Assembly (NCBI RefSeq): GCF_001590605.1
Contig: NZ_CP014504.1
Coordinates: 4,216,001-4,280,000 of the forward strand
DNA from: Pedobacter cryoconitis
GTDB taxonomy: Bacteria; Bacteroidota; Bacteroidia; Sphingobacteriales; Sphingobacteriaceae
Length of the DNA stretch: 64,000 bases
Direction: 5' to 3'
Made by a program: the position numbers and the translations under genes. The notes below the pieces were generated by a model, which did no database searches, was not told the origin of the DNA, and saw only the letters and a program-made list of their open reading frames with translations. This document shows, one piece after another, positions 6,900-14,675 of the stretch (position 1 is the stretch's first letter; every line of letters starts with the position of its first letter).

Positions 6900-9278
6900 T
6901 TATCCTGAGCAGCTGATGCAGCCTTCTTCCATAGAACAAACAGGACCGTCAGTAATTTCTTCCACTACCTGGTCAATATGTGCCGGAATTACAGGTTCCA
7001 TATTTTTACCCGCCTGGTTTTCTACAGTGAATTTCACCGCTTGTGACGCAGCCTGAGTACGCAAATAATACATTCCTGTTTTTAAACCTTTTTTCCATGC
7101 ATAGAAGTGCATTGAAGTCAGTTTAGAAGTATTAGGTGCATTGATAAACAAGTTTAGAGATTGCGACTGGCAGATATAAGCACCACGATCGGCAGCCATA
7201 TCAATGATACTGCGCATTTTAATCTCCCAAACTGTTTTATACAATTCTTTGATATAATCAGGGATTTCAGCGATGTCCTGAATAGAACCGTTAGCTAAAA
7301 TAATTCTGTCTTTCATTGCTGGTGTCCATAAACCCAAAGCAACTAAATCTTTCAATAAGTGTTTGTTAACCACGATGAATTCGCCGCTCAATACACGTCT
7401 TGTATAGATGTTTGAAGTATAAGGTTCAAAACATTCATTGTTCCCTAAAATCTGAGAAGTTGAAGCTGTAGGCATTGGCGCAACCAGTAAAGAGTTACGT
7501 ACACCATCTTTAACTACTTGTTTACGCAACGATTCCCAATCCCAGCGGTTACTTGATGGCGTTACATTCCAAAGATCAAACTGGAATTTACCCTGTGATA
7601 AAGGAGAACCTTTGAAAGTTTCATAAGCTCCGTCTTTAACAGCAAGATCGTGCGAAGCGGTCATTGCAGCAAAGTAAATAGTTTCAAAGATTTCTTTGTT
7701 CAGTTCTCTTGCACCTTCACTTTCGAAAGGTAAACGCATTAAGATAAACGCATCTGCAAGCCCCTGTACCCCTAAACCGATAGGTCTGTGGCGCATATTA
7801 GAGTTTCTTGCTTCTTCTACCGGGTAAAAGTTATAATCAATGATTTTATTCAGGTTTAAAGTAGCCTGATAAGTTACATCATATAATTTCTGGTGGTCAA
7901 ATTCTCCATTGATTACATATCTTGGTAAAGCCAGTGAAGCTAAGTTACATACCGCAACTTCGTCTTTAGAAGTATACTCAATAATCTCCGTACACAAGTT
8001 AGAACTTTTGATAGTTCCTAAGTTCTGCTGGTTAGATTTACCGTTTGCGGCATCTTTATATAACAAGTAAGGTGTACCGGTTTCAATTTGTGAATCCAGG
8101 ATAGCGAACCATAATTCCTGTGCTTTGATCGTTTTACGGGCGCGGCCTTCTTTTTCGTAACGTGTATACAACGCGTTAAATTCTTCTCCCCAGCATTCTG
8201 CAAGACCTGGTGCTTCATGTGGACAGAAAAGGCTCCATTCGCCATTTTCTTCAACACGCTGCATAAATAAATCGCAAACCCAAAGTGCATAGAACAAGTC
8301 ACGTGCACGCATTTCTTCTTTACCGTGGTTTTTACGCAAATCAAGGAAAGCGAATACGTCAGCATGCCATGGCTCTAAATAGATAGCGAAAGCACCTTTA
8401 CGCTTACCTCCACCCTGATCTACATAACGTGCAGTATCATTGAATACTTTTAACATCGGTACGATACCATTACTGGTTCCGTTTGTTCCGCTGATATAAG
8501 AACCTGTAGCTCTTACGTTGTGGATACTCAACCCGATACCACCTGCGCTTTGTGAAATTTTAGCAGTTTGTTTTAAAGTATCATAAATTCCTTCGATACT
8601 ATCATCCTGCATGGATAATAAGAAGCAAGATGACATTTGAGGTTTAGGTGTCGCTGCATTAAACAAGGTTGGTGTCGCATGGGTAAACCAGCGCTCACTC
8701 ATCAGGTTATAAGTAGCAATTACACTGTCAATATCACCTTTGTGGATCCCTACAGAAACACGCATAAATAAATGCTGTGGACGTTCTACAATTTCACCAT
8801 TAATTTTTAACAGGTACGATTTTTCAAGGGTCTTGAAACCAAAGTAATCGAAACCAAAGTCACGGTCATAAATGATTGTGCTGTCCAATAAATCAGCATG
8901 CTCCTGGATAACTTCCCAAACGTCTTCAGCGATTAAAGATGCTGATTTTTCAGTTTTAGGATCTATATAGCGATATAACATTTCCATCGTCTTTGAAAAC
9001 GACTTTATGGTATTCTTATGTAAATTTGACACGGCTATTCTAGAGGCTAATAAAGCATAGTCCGGGTGTTTAGTGGTTAAAGAGGCAGCAGTCTCAGCAG
9101 CAAGATTATCTAATTCTGAGGTTGTAACACCATCATACAATCCTTCAATTACTTTCTTGGCTACATCTATAGGATCAACAAGTTCTACATTAAAGCCGTA
9201 ACATAACTTTTCGATCCGGGCAGTGATCTTATCAAACCGCACCGCTTCTTTGCGACCATCTCTTTTTTCTACAAACAT
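6900..9278 (-). CDS. nrdA: ribonucleoside-diphosphate reductase, large subunit
   Basis: A 792-residue class I alpha subunit that reduces ribonucleoside diphosphates for DNA synthesis. An ATP-cone is present at the N-terminus (MFVEKRDGRKEAVRFDKI), so allosteric activity control is possible. Active-site features: the first redox Cys in MSSCFLLS, the NLCTEIIEY loop (Asn, radical Cys, Glu), the second redox Cys in VAVCNLASLALP, the Tyr pair of the radical path in MYYLRTQAAS, and a C-terminal redox tail ending CISCSG. It lies 77 bases (48 from the other reading of the spacer's edge) after nrdB on the same strand; the two form one operon. Confidence 0.96.
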   Translation of the reverse strand: MFVEKRDGRKEAVRFDKITARIEKLCYGFNVELVDPIDVAKKVIEGLYDGVTTSELDNLAAETAASLTTKHPDYALLASRIAVSNLHKNTIKSFSKTMEMLYRYIDPKTEKSASLIAEDVWEVIQEHADLLDSTIIYDRDFGFDYFGFKTLEKSYLLKINGEIVERPQHLFMRVSVGIHKGDIDSVIATYNLMSERWFTHATPTLFNAATPKPQMSSCFLLSMQDDSIEGIYDTLKQTAKISQSAGGIGLSIHNVRATGSYISGTNGTSNGIVPMLKVFNDTARYVDQGGGKRKGAFAIYLEPWHADVFAFLDLRKNHGKEEMRARDLFYALWVCDLFMQRVEENGEWSLFCPHEAPGLAECWGEEFNALYTRYEKEGRARKTIKAQELWFAILDSQIETGTPYLLYKDAANGKSNQQNLGTIKSSNLCTEIIEYTSKDEVAVCNLASLALPRYVINGEFDHQKLYDVTYQATLNLNKIIDYNFYPVEEARNSNMRHRPIGLGVQGLADAFILMRLPFESEGARELNKEIFETIYFAAMTASHDLAVKDGAYETFKGSPLSQGKFQFDLWNVTPSSNRWDWESLRKQVVKDGVRNSLLVAPMPTASTSQILGNNECFEPYTSNIYTRRVLSGEFIVVNKHLLKDLVALGLWTPAMKDRIILANGSIQDIAEIPDYIKELYKTVWEIKMRSIIDMAADRGAYICQSQSLNLFINAPNTSKLTSMHFYAWKKGLKTGMYYLRTQAASQAVKFTVENQAGKNMEPVIPAHIDQVVEEITDGPVCSMEEGCISCSG

Positions 9279-9355
9279 ATATTATTAGGTTTTATGCTGC
9301 TTATTCTCGTTGTTCAAAGCAATTCCGAACATAGGCAACAGTTTATATTCTTTGA

Positions 9356-10327
9356 TTAAAAATCATCATCCAGAGAGAAAGCCGAAGCTTTGTCTTCTGA
9401 AGACGTTAACACACCGCTTTTCTGGTAATCTCCAACACGTTTTTCAAAGAAGTTGGTTTTTCCCTGCAAGGAGATCATCTCCATAAAATCAAACGGATTA
9501 GTAGCGTTATATATTTTATCATATCCCAATTCACTTGACCATCTGTCGGCCACGAATTCAATATACTGAGACATTAATTTGGCATTCATTCCGATCAGTG
9601 CAACTGGCAGTGCATCTGTCACAAATTCTTTTTCTATTTCAACGGCATCTTTGATGATCCCATGAACGGCTTCCTGAGAAAGTCTGTTTTTTAACATTTT
9701 GTAAAGCAGGCAGGCAAATTCACAGTGCATACCTTCATCTCTGGAGATCAGCTCATTGCTAAAGGTAAGACCTGGCATTAAACCGCGTTTCTTCAACCAG
9801 AAAATTGAGCAAAAACTTCCGCTGAAAAAGATACCTTCTACCGCTGCAAAAGCGACCAGACGTTCTGCGAAGTTTCCTCCGTCAATCCAGCGCAATGCCC
9901 ATTCTGCTTTTCTCTTTACACAAGGTACAGTATCAATAGCATGGAACAGTCTGTCTTTCTCCGCTTCATCTTTGATATAAGTATCAATTAATAAGGCATA
10001 AGTTTCAGAGTGGATATTTTCCATCATAATCTGGAAACCATAAAAGCAACGCGCTTCTGGTAACTGGACTTCACTCATAAAGTTGACTGCAAGGTTCTCA
10101 TTCACAATTCCGTCGCTGGCTGAGAAAAATGCCAGGATGTGAGAGATAAAGTGGCGCTCTCCATCATTAAGATTATCCCAGTGTTTTTGATCATCAGACA
10201 GATCAATCTCTTCGGCCGTCCAAAAACTAGCTTCACTCTTTTTGTACATTTCCCAGATTGCCGGATATTTAATCGGCAAAAGTACAAAGCGATCTTTGTT
10301 CTCTTTCAGTAATACTTCTTCTTCCAT
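9356..10327 (-). CDS. nrdB: ribonucleoside-diphosphate reductase, small subunit
   Basis: 323 residues. The beta subunit carries the diiron site and generates the radical used by NrdA. The helix MMENIHSETYALL has the iron ligands (ExxH) and, four residues after the His, the Tyr expected to hold the radical, so this is a tyrosyl-radical class Ia enzyme. A second ligand helix is RDEGMHCEFA. The acidic C-terminus (SLDDDF) is the usual docking tail for NrdA. I chose the ATG at 10327; the frame stays open to a TTG at 10360, but MEEEVLL is the more normal start. Confidence 0.95.
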   Translation of the reverse strand: MEEEVLLKENKDRFVLLPIKYPAIWEMYKKSEASFWTAEEIDLSDDQKHWDNLNDGERHFISHILAFFSASDGIVNENLAVNFMSEVQLPEARCFYGFQIMMENIHSETYALLIDTYIKDEAEKDRLFHAIDTVPCVKRKAEWALRWIDGGNFAERLVAFAAVEGIFFSGSFCSIFWLKKRGLMPGLTFSNELISRDEGMHCEFACLLYKMLKNRLSQEAVHGIIKDAVEIEKEFVTDALPVALIGMNAKLMSQYIEFVADRWSSELGYDKIYNATNPFDFMEMISLQGKTNFFEKRVGDYQKSGVLTSSEDKASAFSLDDDF

Positions 10328-10711
10328 GGATATATTATAAGGGTAATAAACGATTGTCAATAGGTATTAGTCTTCTTCATTAGTCTTTTCAGCAGACTAG
10401 CTTCAATAAATCAAAAGTTTCACCTAAAATCAGGTCTGATATTTTAGCATAAAATATTAACTACTAAACCTTTATCTAACAAAATATTGATAATAATGTC
10501 AGAATTTTTGTTAAAACAAATATAAACTTTGAGGCTTTTAAACGTTAGCAATAGTTCTTAACAAGCGGACGTAGTTATCCACACTGCGAGACAAAAATTA
10601 CAGTTAATTTACTTTATAAAGTTGTTATTGTTTTCTGTTGTTATCAATGAGGATTAGAAAAACTGTTGATAACATTCGCAATTCTGACCATTGCTGCCTG
10701 ATATTCAGGAT
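10328..10711. promoter_or_regulatory. nrdB upstream region with a DnaA box and an inverted repeat
   Basis: 384 bases without a gene. It holds a perfect DnaA box, TTATCCACA, at 10575-10583, and an inverted repeat TGTTATCAA (10639-10647) / TTGATAACA (10666-10674). The minus strand just before nrdB reads TTGACA and, 15 bases on, TATAAT, which looks like a sigma-70 promoter but is not the Bacteroidota type. No NrdR-box pair was recognised. In E. coli nrdAB is DnaA-controlled; whether that applies here is inference. Confidence 0.4.
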
Positions 10712-11110
10712 TTAAGAGGATTTATCGTAGCTGATTTTAACTTTGGACTGTCCTTTTCTGAAAAAACCGAGGTCTTTGGCAGCTTGTTCCGAGACATCGA
10801 TAATATATCTTTTTGTAAAAGGGCCTCTGTCATTGATTTCCACATCTACTGATTTTCCTGTCTCAACGTTGGTGACCGTGACTATCGTACCGAATGGAAG
10901 TGAGCGGTGAGCGGCTGTTAATTTACTTCGCCGGTATTTAGCGCCGCTTGTAGTTCTTTTACCTTCAAACTTCCTGTGATAATAGGTTGCCATTCCTGTT
11001 TTTATTCGCGTTGAACCGTCTAAAGCTGTACTGTCCAGCGCTGTAGTATCTCCCTGTGCGTCAACTTGCAAGAACAAGAATATACTCAATAAAAGCAAAC
11101 AATATCTCAT
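10712..11110 (-). CDS. RlpA-like septal ring / double-psi beta-barrel protein
   Basis: 132 residues. A signal peptide (residues 1-18, ending VDAQG) is followed from about 38 by a double-psi beta-barrel of the RlpA type: GMATYYHRKFEGKRTTSG, then LPFGTIVTVTN and INDRGPF. RlpA proteins of Proteobacteria cleave naked glycan strands at the septum. This one has no SPOR domain, so it is a minimal version. A catalytic role is plausible but not shown. There is no lipobox Cys, so it is probably periplasmic. Confidence 0.85.
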   Translation of the reverse strand: MRYCLLLLSIFLFLQVDAQGDTTALDSTALDGSTRIKTGMATYYHRKFEGKRTTSGAKYRRSKLTAAHRSLPFGTIVTVTNVETGKSVDVEINDRGPFTKRYIIDVSEQAAKDLGFFRKGQSKVKISYDKSS

Positions 11111-11167
11111 ATTTAATTTTGTTGGTGAACTTTCAAAGGTAAGTAAAAAAAGTACATACCACCAAAC

Positions 11168-11201
11168 TAAAAATGCCCAATGAGCTGATCATCGGGCATT
11201 T
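11168..11201 (-). terminator. terminator of msrB
   Basis: AAATGCCC (11171-11178) pairs with GGGCATTT (11194-11201), with a nested ATGA/TCAT stem, and on the minus strand runs into TTTTTAG. It lies about 45 bases after the msrB stop. Confidence 0.75.
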
Positions 11202-11246
11202 ACGCAAATTAATAAGTCTATTTACAGGTTTAAATACCTTTAAAAG

Positions 11247-11723
11247 CTATTTATCAGGAACAAAATTCATTGAAATGGAGTTCACGCAGTTTCTTGTGTT
11301 TTTTGCAGTAAATCCTTCTCCCATGAACACGTGTCCAAGGTGTGCTTTACAATTTGCACATACAATTTCGGTACGTGATCCATCTGCATCAGGAATCCTG
11401 ATTACAGCACCTTTGATCTCGTCATCAAAGCTCGGCCACCCACAAGAAGATTCAAATTTTGATTCAGAACGGTAAAGAGGTGCATCACAGCGTTTGCAAG
11501 TATAGGTACCTTTTGCCGTGTTTTTTAAAAGCGTCCCTGTCCCCGGATATTCTGTGCCTTTATGCACAATTACATCTTCTTCTTCTGCGGTTAATTTATT
11601 CCATTCCATTTTTCCGTTGGTTTTTGAAGGTGATTCTTTTTGTTGTTTCTGCGCACAGGCCATTAAACTGCAAATGCAGACAAGCCCGGCTACTAATATC
11701 GATTTACTGATGATCGTTTTCAT
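11247..11723 (-). CDS. msrB: peptide-methionine (R)-S-oxide reductase, lipoprotein
   Basis: 158 residues. The N-terminus is a lipoprotein signal (hydrophobic core LVAGLVCICSLMAC; Cys about residue 23), so the enzyme should be tethered outside the cytoplasm, where it would repair R-methionine sulfoxide in envelope proteins. The SelR domain shows two zinc CxxC pairs (CKRC, CANC), CGWPSFD, and the catalytic Cys in TRNCVNSISMNF. No MsrA domain is fused. The next gene upstream is now the IS element; msrB was formerly downstream of sucD's terminator. Confidence 0.9.
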   Translation of the reverse strand: MKTIISKSILVAGLVCICSLMACAQKQQKESPSKTNGKMEWNKLTAEEEDVIVHKGTEYPGTGTLLKNTAKGTYTCKRCDAPLYRSESKFESSCGWPSFDDEIKGAVIRIPDADGSRTEIVCANCKAHLGHVFMGEGFTAKNTRNCVNSISMNFVPDK

Positions 11724-11793
11724 ACTTTATATACGTTTAACGGCCTGCTTCAGTTTTTAGCACAAAAATAATGCAAGCTGACAAATACGTGAT

Positions 11794-11810
11794 AAAAAAA
11801 AGAGGCTCGT
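11794..11810 (-). terminator. 3' half of the former sucD terminator, separated by an IS
   Basis: AAAGAGGCTCGT (11799-11810) with eight A's from 11794 gives, on the minus strand, the second arm and U run of an intrinsic terminator. Its partner arm is now at 13256-13267 on the far side of the IS. Without the IS and one TTT copy the arms would form a 12-bp stem (one U-G pair) with a 6-base loop. Confidence 0.7.
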
Positions 11811-11817
11811 TTTACAC

Positions 11818-11855
11818 TGCCCCCAAAAAGTTAGACACTATTTGGGGGCATTTTT
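11818..11855 (+). promoter_or_regulatory. hairpin abutting the transposase start
   Basis: TGCCCCCAAA (11818-11827) pairs perfectly with TTTGGGGGCA (11841-11850), followed by TTTTT (11851-11855) and then directly by the orfA ATG at 11856. A transcript entering from outside would form a terminator-like hairpin touching the start codon, with no free ribosome site. Insertion sequences such as IS10 and IS50 use comparable structures to block read-in expression; the function here is inferred. Confidence 0.6.
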
Positions 11856-12374
11856 ATGGCTAAATACAGAAAACACGAATCGGCTTTTAAACTGAAGCTT
11901 GTTAACGCTCATCAGCGTGGGGCTTCGATTCATACATTATCGACTAAATGGACAGTATCCACGTCCCAAATCAGAAAATGGATTGATCATTATAAAACAG
12001 CAGGCCTCTCAGGGTTATTGAGAAAATCCAATCAAGAATACAGTAAGGAATTTAAGTTAAAGGTTATTCAATCGTATCTGGAGAAAGGATTATCTTTGCG
12101 GGACTGCTGTCTACATTATCAGATTCCTTCTATTGGAATAGTAAGCTCCTGGGTAAAAATACATAAGCACTTGGGTGATGACGGCTTAACTGCTCAACAG
12201 AAAGGCCGTAAAATTATGAAAGGAAATAAGCCTCAGAAAAAAACCGAAAAGGCATTAACCAGGCTGGAAGAGCTTGAAAAGGAGAATCTATATTTAAAAG
12301 CGGAGAATGAATTGCTAAAAAAGCTCGAAGCCTTAACTCAGAAAAAAGAAGCCCCGCAAAAGAAGCAGCGTTAG
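11856..12374 (+). CDS. IS3-family transposase OrfA
   Basis: 172 residues. Two helix-turn-helix segments are visible (about residues 20-55, SIHTLSTKWTVSTSQIRKWI, and about 70-110, LSLRDCCLHYQIPSIGIVSSW). A C-terminal leucine-zipper-like coiled coil follows (about 130-160: LEELEKENLYLKAENELLKK). This layout is typical of IS150-group OrfA, which binds the element's ends. A slippery heptamer A-AAA-AAG in the zero frame at 12317-12323 lies within the coiled coil and lets ribosomes shift by -1 to make the OrfAB fusion transposase. Confidence 0.92.
   Translation: MAKYRKHESAFKLKLVNAHQRGASIHTLSTKWTVSTSQIRKWIDHYKTAGLSGLLRKSNQEYSKEFKLKVIQSYLEKGLSLRDCCLHYQIPSIGIVSSWVKIHKHLGDDGLTAQQKGRKIMKGNKPQKKTEKALTRLEELEKENLYLKAENELLKKLEALTQKKEAPQKKQR
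12317..12323 (+). other. programmed -1 ribosomal frameshift site
   Basis: AAAAAAG is phased as X-XXY-YYZ in the orfA frame (codons CTA-AAA-AAG). The -1 frame entered here is open from 12320 through to the orfB stop at 13213, giving a fusion that passes through the conserved EELRHKYPL...DIFKMARSSFYYH region. A second AAAAAAG at 12342-12348 is in the wrong phase to serve. Confidence 0.75.
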
Positions 12375-12430
12375 CCATTGAAGAGTTAAGGCATAAATAT
12401 CCACTAGCACTATTACTGGATATATTTAAA

Positions 12431-13213
12431 ATGGCCAGGAGCAGTTTCTATTACCACTTAAAAACCAAATCAATATTGAGAAAGCATGATACTGCCCAAG
12501 ATCAAATTAAAAAGATCTATCATCGTCACAAAGGAAGGTATGGTTATAGAAGGATCACTTTAGAAATGAAAAATAAGGGGTGCATTATCAATCATAAAAC
12601 AGTCTCAAAATTGATGGGTAGGCTAGAGCTGAAATCACTGATTAGAAGAAAGAAATATAGATCTTATAAGGGTGAGGTAGGTAAAATCGCACCCAATTTA
12701 TTGAATCGCAATTTCTCATCATCACAGCCTTGTCAAAAGTGGGCAACTGATATTACAGAGTTCAAGGTAGGTGATAAAAAACTATACTTATCTCCGATTA
12801 TAGAGTTATTTAATGGGGAAATTATTAGCTATAACTTATCTGAATCTCCAAATTTTGAGCAGGTATCACTGATGATGAAAGATGCATTTAAAAAAATTGA
12901 TAGCAACACAAATCTGATTTTACACTCAGATCAGGGATGGCAATACCAGATGAAAAAATATCAGCAAATGTTGAAGAAGAAAGGCATTAGACAGAGTATG
13001 TCCAGAAAAGGTAACTGCCTGGATAATGCTGTTATTGAAAACTTTTTTGGCATCATAAAATCTGAACTTTTCTATCTCAAAAAGTATAACAAGATAAATG
13101 ATCTTAAACAAGATATTGAAGAATACATTGAATATTATAATAACGATCGAATAAAACTCAATCTAAAAGGAATGAGCCCGATAAAATATCGAGCTCATTA
13201 TATTAATAACTAA
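12431..13213 (+). CDS. IS3-family transposase OrfB (DDE catalytic domain)
   Basis: 260 residues if started at the internal ATG at 12431. It is probably made mainly as the OrfAB fusion, since the frame is open upstream to the slippery site. An HTH_21-like region (YGYRRITLEMKNKG) precedes the rve integrase core. The DDE triad is visible: Asp in WATDITEF, Asp in LHSDQGWQY, Glu in DNAVIENFFG, with the typical K/R seven residues on in IIKSE. The C-terminus (YIEYYNNDRIKLNLKGMSP) is also characteristic. No stop or frameshift breaks it. Confidence 0.93.
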   Translation: MARSSFYYHLKTKSILRKHDTAQDQIKKIYHRHKGRYGYRRITLEMKNKGCIINHKTVSKLMGRLELKSLIRRKKYRSYKGEVGKIAPNLLNRNFSSSQPCQKWATDITEFKVGDKKLYLSPIIELFNGEIISYNLSESPNFEQVSLMMKDAFKKIDSNTNLILHSDQGWQYQMKKYQQMLKKKGIRQSMSRKGNCLDNAVIENFFGIIKSELFYLKKYNKINDLKQDIEEYIEYYNNDRIKLNLKGMSPIKYRAHYINN

Positions 13214-13255
13214 TTTTTAACTTTGTCCAACTTTTTGGGGTCAGTTCATTTTGAC

Positions 13256-13267
13256 ACGAACCTCTTT
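13256..13267 (-). terminator. 5' half of the former sucD terminator, separated by an IS
   Basis: ACGAACCTCTTT (13256-13267) is the inverted complement, with one U-G pair, of the arm at 11799-11810. It lies 20 bases after the sucD stop. In the present arrangement the arms are about 1.45 kb apart, so the hairpin should no longer stop sucD transcription. Confidence 0.7.
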
Positions 13268-13286
13268 CATATTAATTTTAGAAGGA

Positions 13287-14159
13287 TTATTTCTTCAGTA
13301 ATTCTGCCATAGCTTCACCGATTTCAGCAGGACTTTCTACTACACGGATTCCACATTCTGCCATAATTTTCATTTTAGCAGCAGCAGTATCATCAACACC
13401 ACCAACGATAGCACCAGCATGGCCCATTTTACGTCCCGCAGGAGCAGTTTGGCCAGCGATAAATCCTACTACTGGTTTTGTACCATGTTCTTTGATCCAA
13501 AGCGCAGCTTCAGCTTCCATACCACCACCAATTTCACCGATCATGATGATACCTTCAGTTTCAGGATCATTCATTAACAATTCAACAGCTTCTTTAGTCG
13601 TTGTACCGATAATCGGATCTCCACCAATACCGATTGCTGTAGTGATCCCTAAACCTGCTTTCACTACCTGGTCAACTGCTTCATAAGTTAATGTTCCTGA
13701 TTTAGAAACAACACCTACTGTACCTTTTTTGAAGATAAAACCTGGCATGATACCAACTTTAGCTTCATCAGCAGTAATAACACCCGGGCAGTTAGGACCG
13801 ATTAAACGGCAATCTCTTCCAGTAATATATTCTTTAACCTGAATCATATCCTTTGTAGGGATACCTTCAGTAATACATACAATAACTTTTATTCCAGCTT
13901 CAGCAGCTTCCATAATGGCATCTGCAGCAAATGCAGGTGGAACAAAAATAATAGATACATTAGCTCCAGCTTGATCAACCGCATCTTTAACCGTGTTAAA
14001 AACCGGTCTGTCTAAATGAGTTTGTCCGCCTTTACCAGGTGTAACCCCGCCAACTACGTCAGTTCCGTATTCTATCATTTGTGAAGCATGGTAAGTACCT
14101 TCATTTCCGGTAAAACCTTGTACAATTACTTTTGAATCTTTATTTACTAAAACACTCAT
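13287..14159 (-). CDS. sucD: succinyl-CoA ligase [ADP-forming], alpha subunit
   Basis: A 290-residue TCA-cycle enzyme that interconverts succinyl-CoA and succinate with formation of ATP or GTP. The CoA-binding Rossmann domain is at the N-terminus (QGFTGNEGTYHASQMIEYGT). The ligase domain carries the phosphohistidine loop GHAGAIVGG (His about residue 247) and IGPNCPGVI. The beta subunit (sucC) is not adjacent, as is common in Bacteroidota. Its transcript formerly ended at a hairpin now split by the IS, so read-through into the IS antisense strand is likely. Confidence 0.96.
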   Translation of the reverse strand: MSVLVNKDSKVIVQGFTGNEGTYHASQMIEYGTDVVGGVTPGKGGQTHLDRPVFNTVKDAVDQAGANVSIIFVPPAFAADAIMEAAEAGIKVIVCITEGIPTKDMIQVKEYITGRDCRLIGPNCPGVITADEAKVGIMPGFIFKKGTVGVVSKSGTLTYEAVDQVVKAGLGITTAIGIGGDPIIGTTTKEAVELLMNDPETEGIIMIGEIGGGMEAEAALWIKEHGTKPVVGFIAGQTAPAGRKMGHAGAIVGGVDDTAAAKMKIMAECGIRVVESPAEIGEAMAELLKK

Positions 14160-14178
14160 GTATCTATAATTTTTTATG

Positions 14179-14209
14179 CAAATCTAAGATTATTGAATGG
14201 AATGGCAAA
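14179..14209 (-). promoter_or_regulatory. promoter of sucD
   Basis: On the minus strand TTTG (14206-14209), 19 bases, then TAGATTTG (14179-14186) fits the Bacteroidota -33/-7 pattern well. The -7 element ends 19 bases before the sucD ATG. Confidence 0.6.
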
Positions 14210-14239
14210 TGCATTTGGAATTATAATGAAAAGAAAGTG

Positions 14240-14366
14240 TTGGGGAGAGTGCGTGGGAGGGGAAACAATAAAAACCGACAACATATTTTCCGCCTTACGT
14301 TCCCCGAAGAGGGGATCCGAGGCCGGGAAACACGTTATCGGTTTTTTATTGTTTTTCTCACTTAAC
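14240..14366. repeat. large structured palindromic element (possible ncRNA or REP/MITE-like repeat)
   Basis: A long hairpin, about 125 bp. The outer stem pairs AACAATAAAAACCGA(c)AAC (from about 14263) with GTT(a)TCGGTTTTTTATTGTT (to about 14353). Inside it are TTTTCC/GGGAAA, GCCT/AGGC and a terminal TCCCC-GAAGA-GGGGA hairpin. It lies upstream of the sucD promoter and encodes no protein. A T run follows the stem on both strands, so it could end transcripts either way. Confidence 0.55.
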
Positions 14367-14675
14367 TGTAGGGGGAAGTTGGATTGTTGTTGCAAAAATA
14401 ATTTAGTTAACTGGTTAGTTGATTAATTAAGACAGACTTGTTGGATTGCTTTCAGGATTGCTATTAGCGTTACTCGTCCGATCGTTTCTTACCCGCTAGA
14501 AATAACTTTTTCCCAATTCTGGTTCCACAAAAAACATCTTTTATATTCCTTTAATCATAAAATACTTTGTCTTTATGCCTGTTTACGGGCATTCAGGTGT
14601 GTTTCTGGACTATTCAGGTACTGGTCTGCATTGTTTTAACGCTGATTTTAAGTTGGTTACTGGCTATATTCTCCA

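Larger units (their letters stand above)
11813..13248 (+). mobile_element. IS3-family insertion sequence, IS150-like group
   Basis: A 1436-bp element. Its imperfect terminal inverted repeats of about 25 bp share CCCCAAAAAGTT; the left end starts at 11813 and the right end closes at 13248 (TGAACTGACC on the minus strand). It is flanked by TTT on both sides (11810-11812 and 13249-13251), fitting the 3-bp duplications known for the group. Two reading frames encode OrfA and the DDE transposase, joined by a -1 frameshift. Both are intact, so the copy may be active. The left end starts TA instead of the usual TG, which may weaken it. Confidence 0.88.

Noticed and set aside
10328..10360. TTGACA / TATAAT as a sigma-70 promoter and the TTG as the nrdB start
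   Set aside because: The spacing is 15, the pattern is not that used in Bacteroidota, and the ATG at 10327 gives the normal protein.
10575..10583. A chromosomal origin near nrdB
   Set aside because: Only one perfect DnaA box is seen, with no dnaA gene, box cluster or AT-rich unwinding zone.
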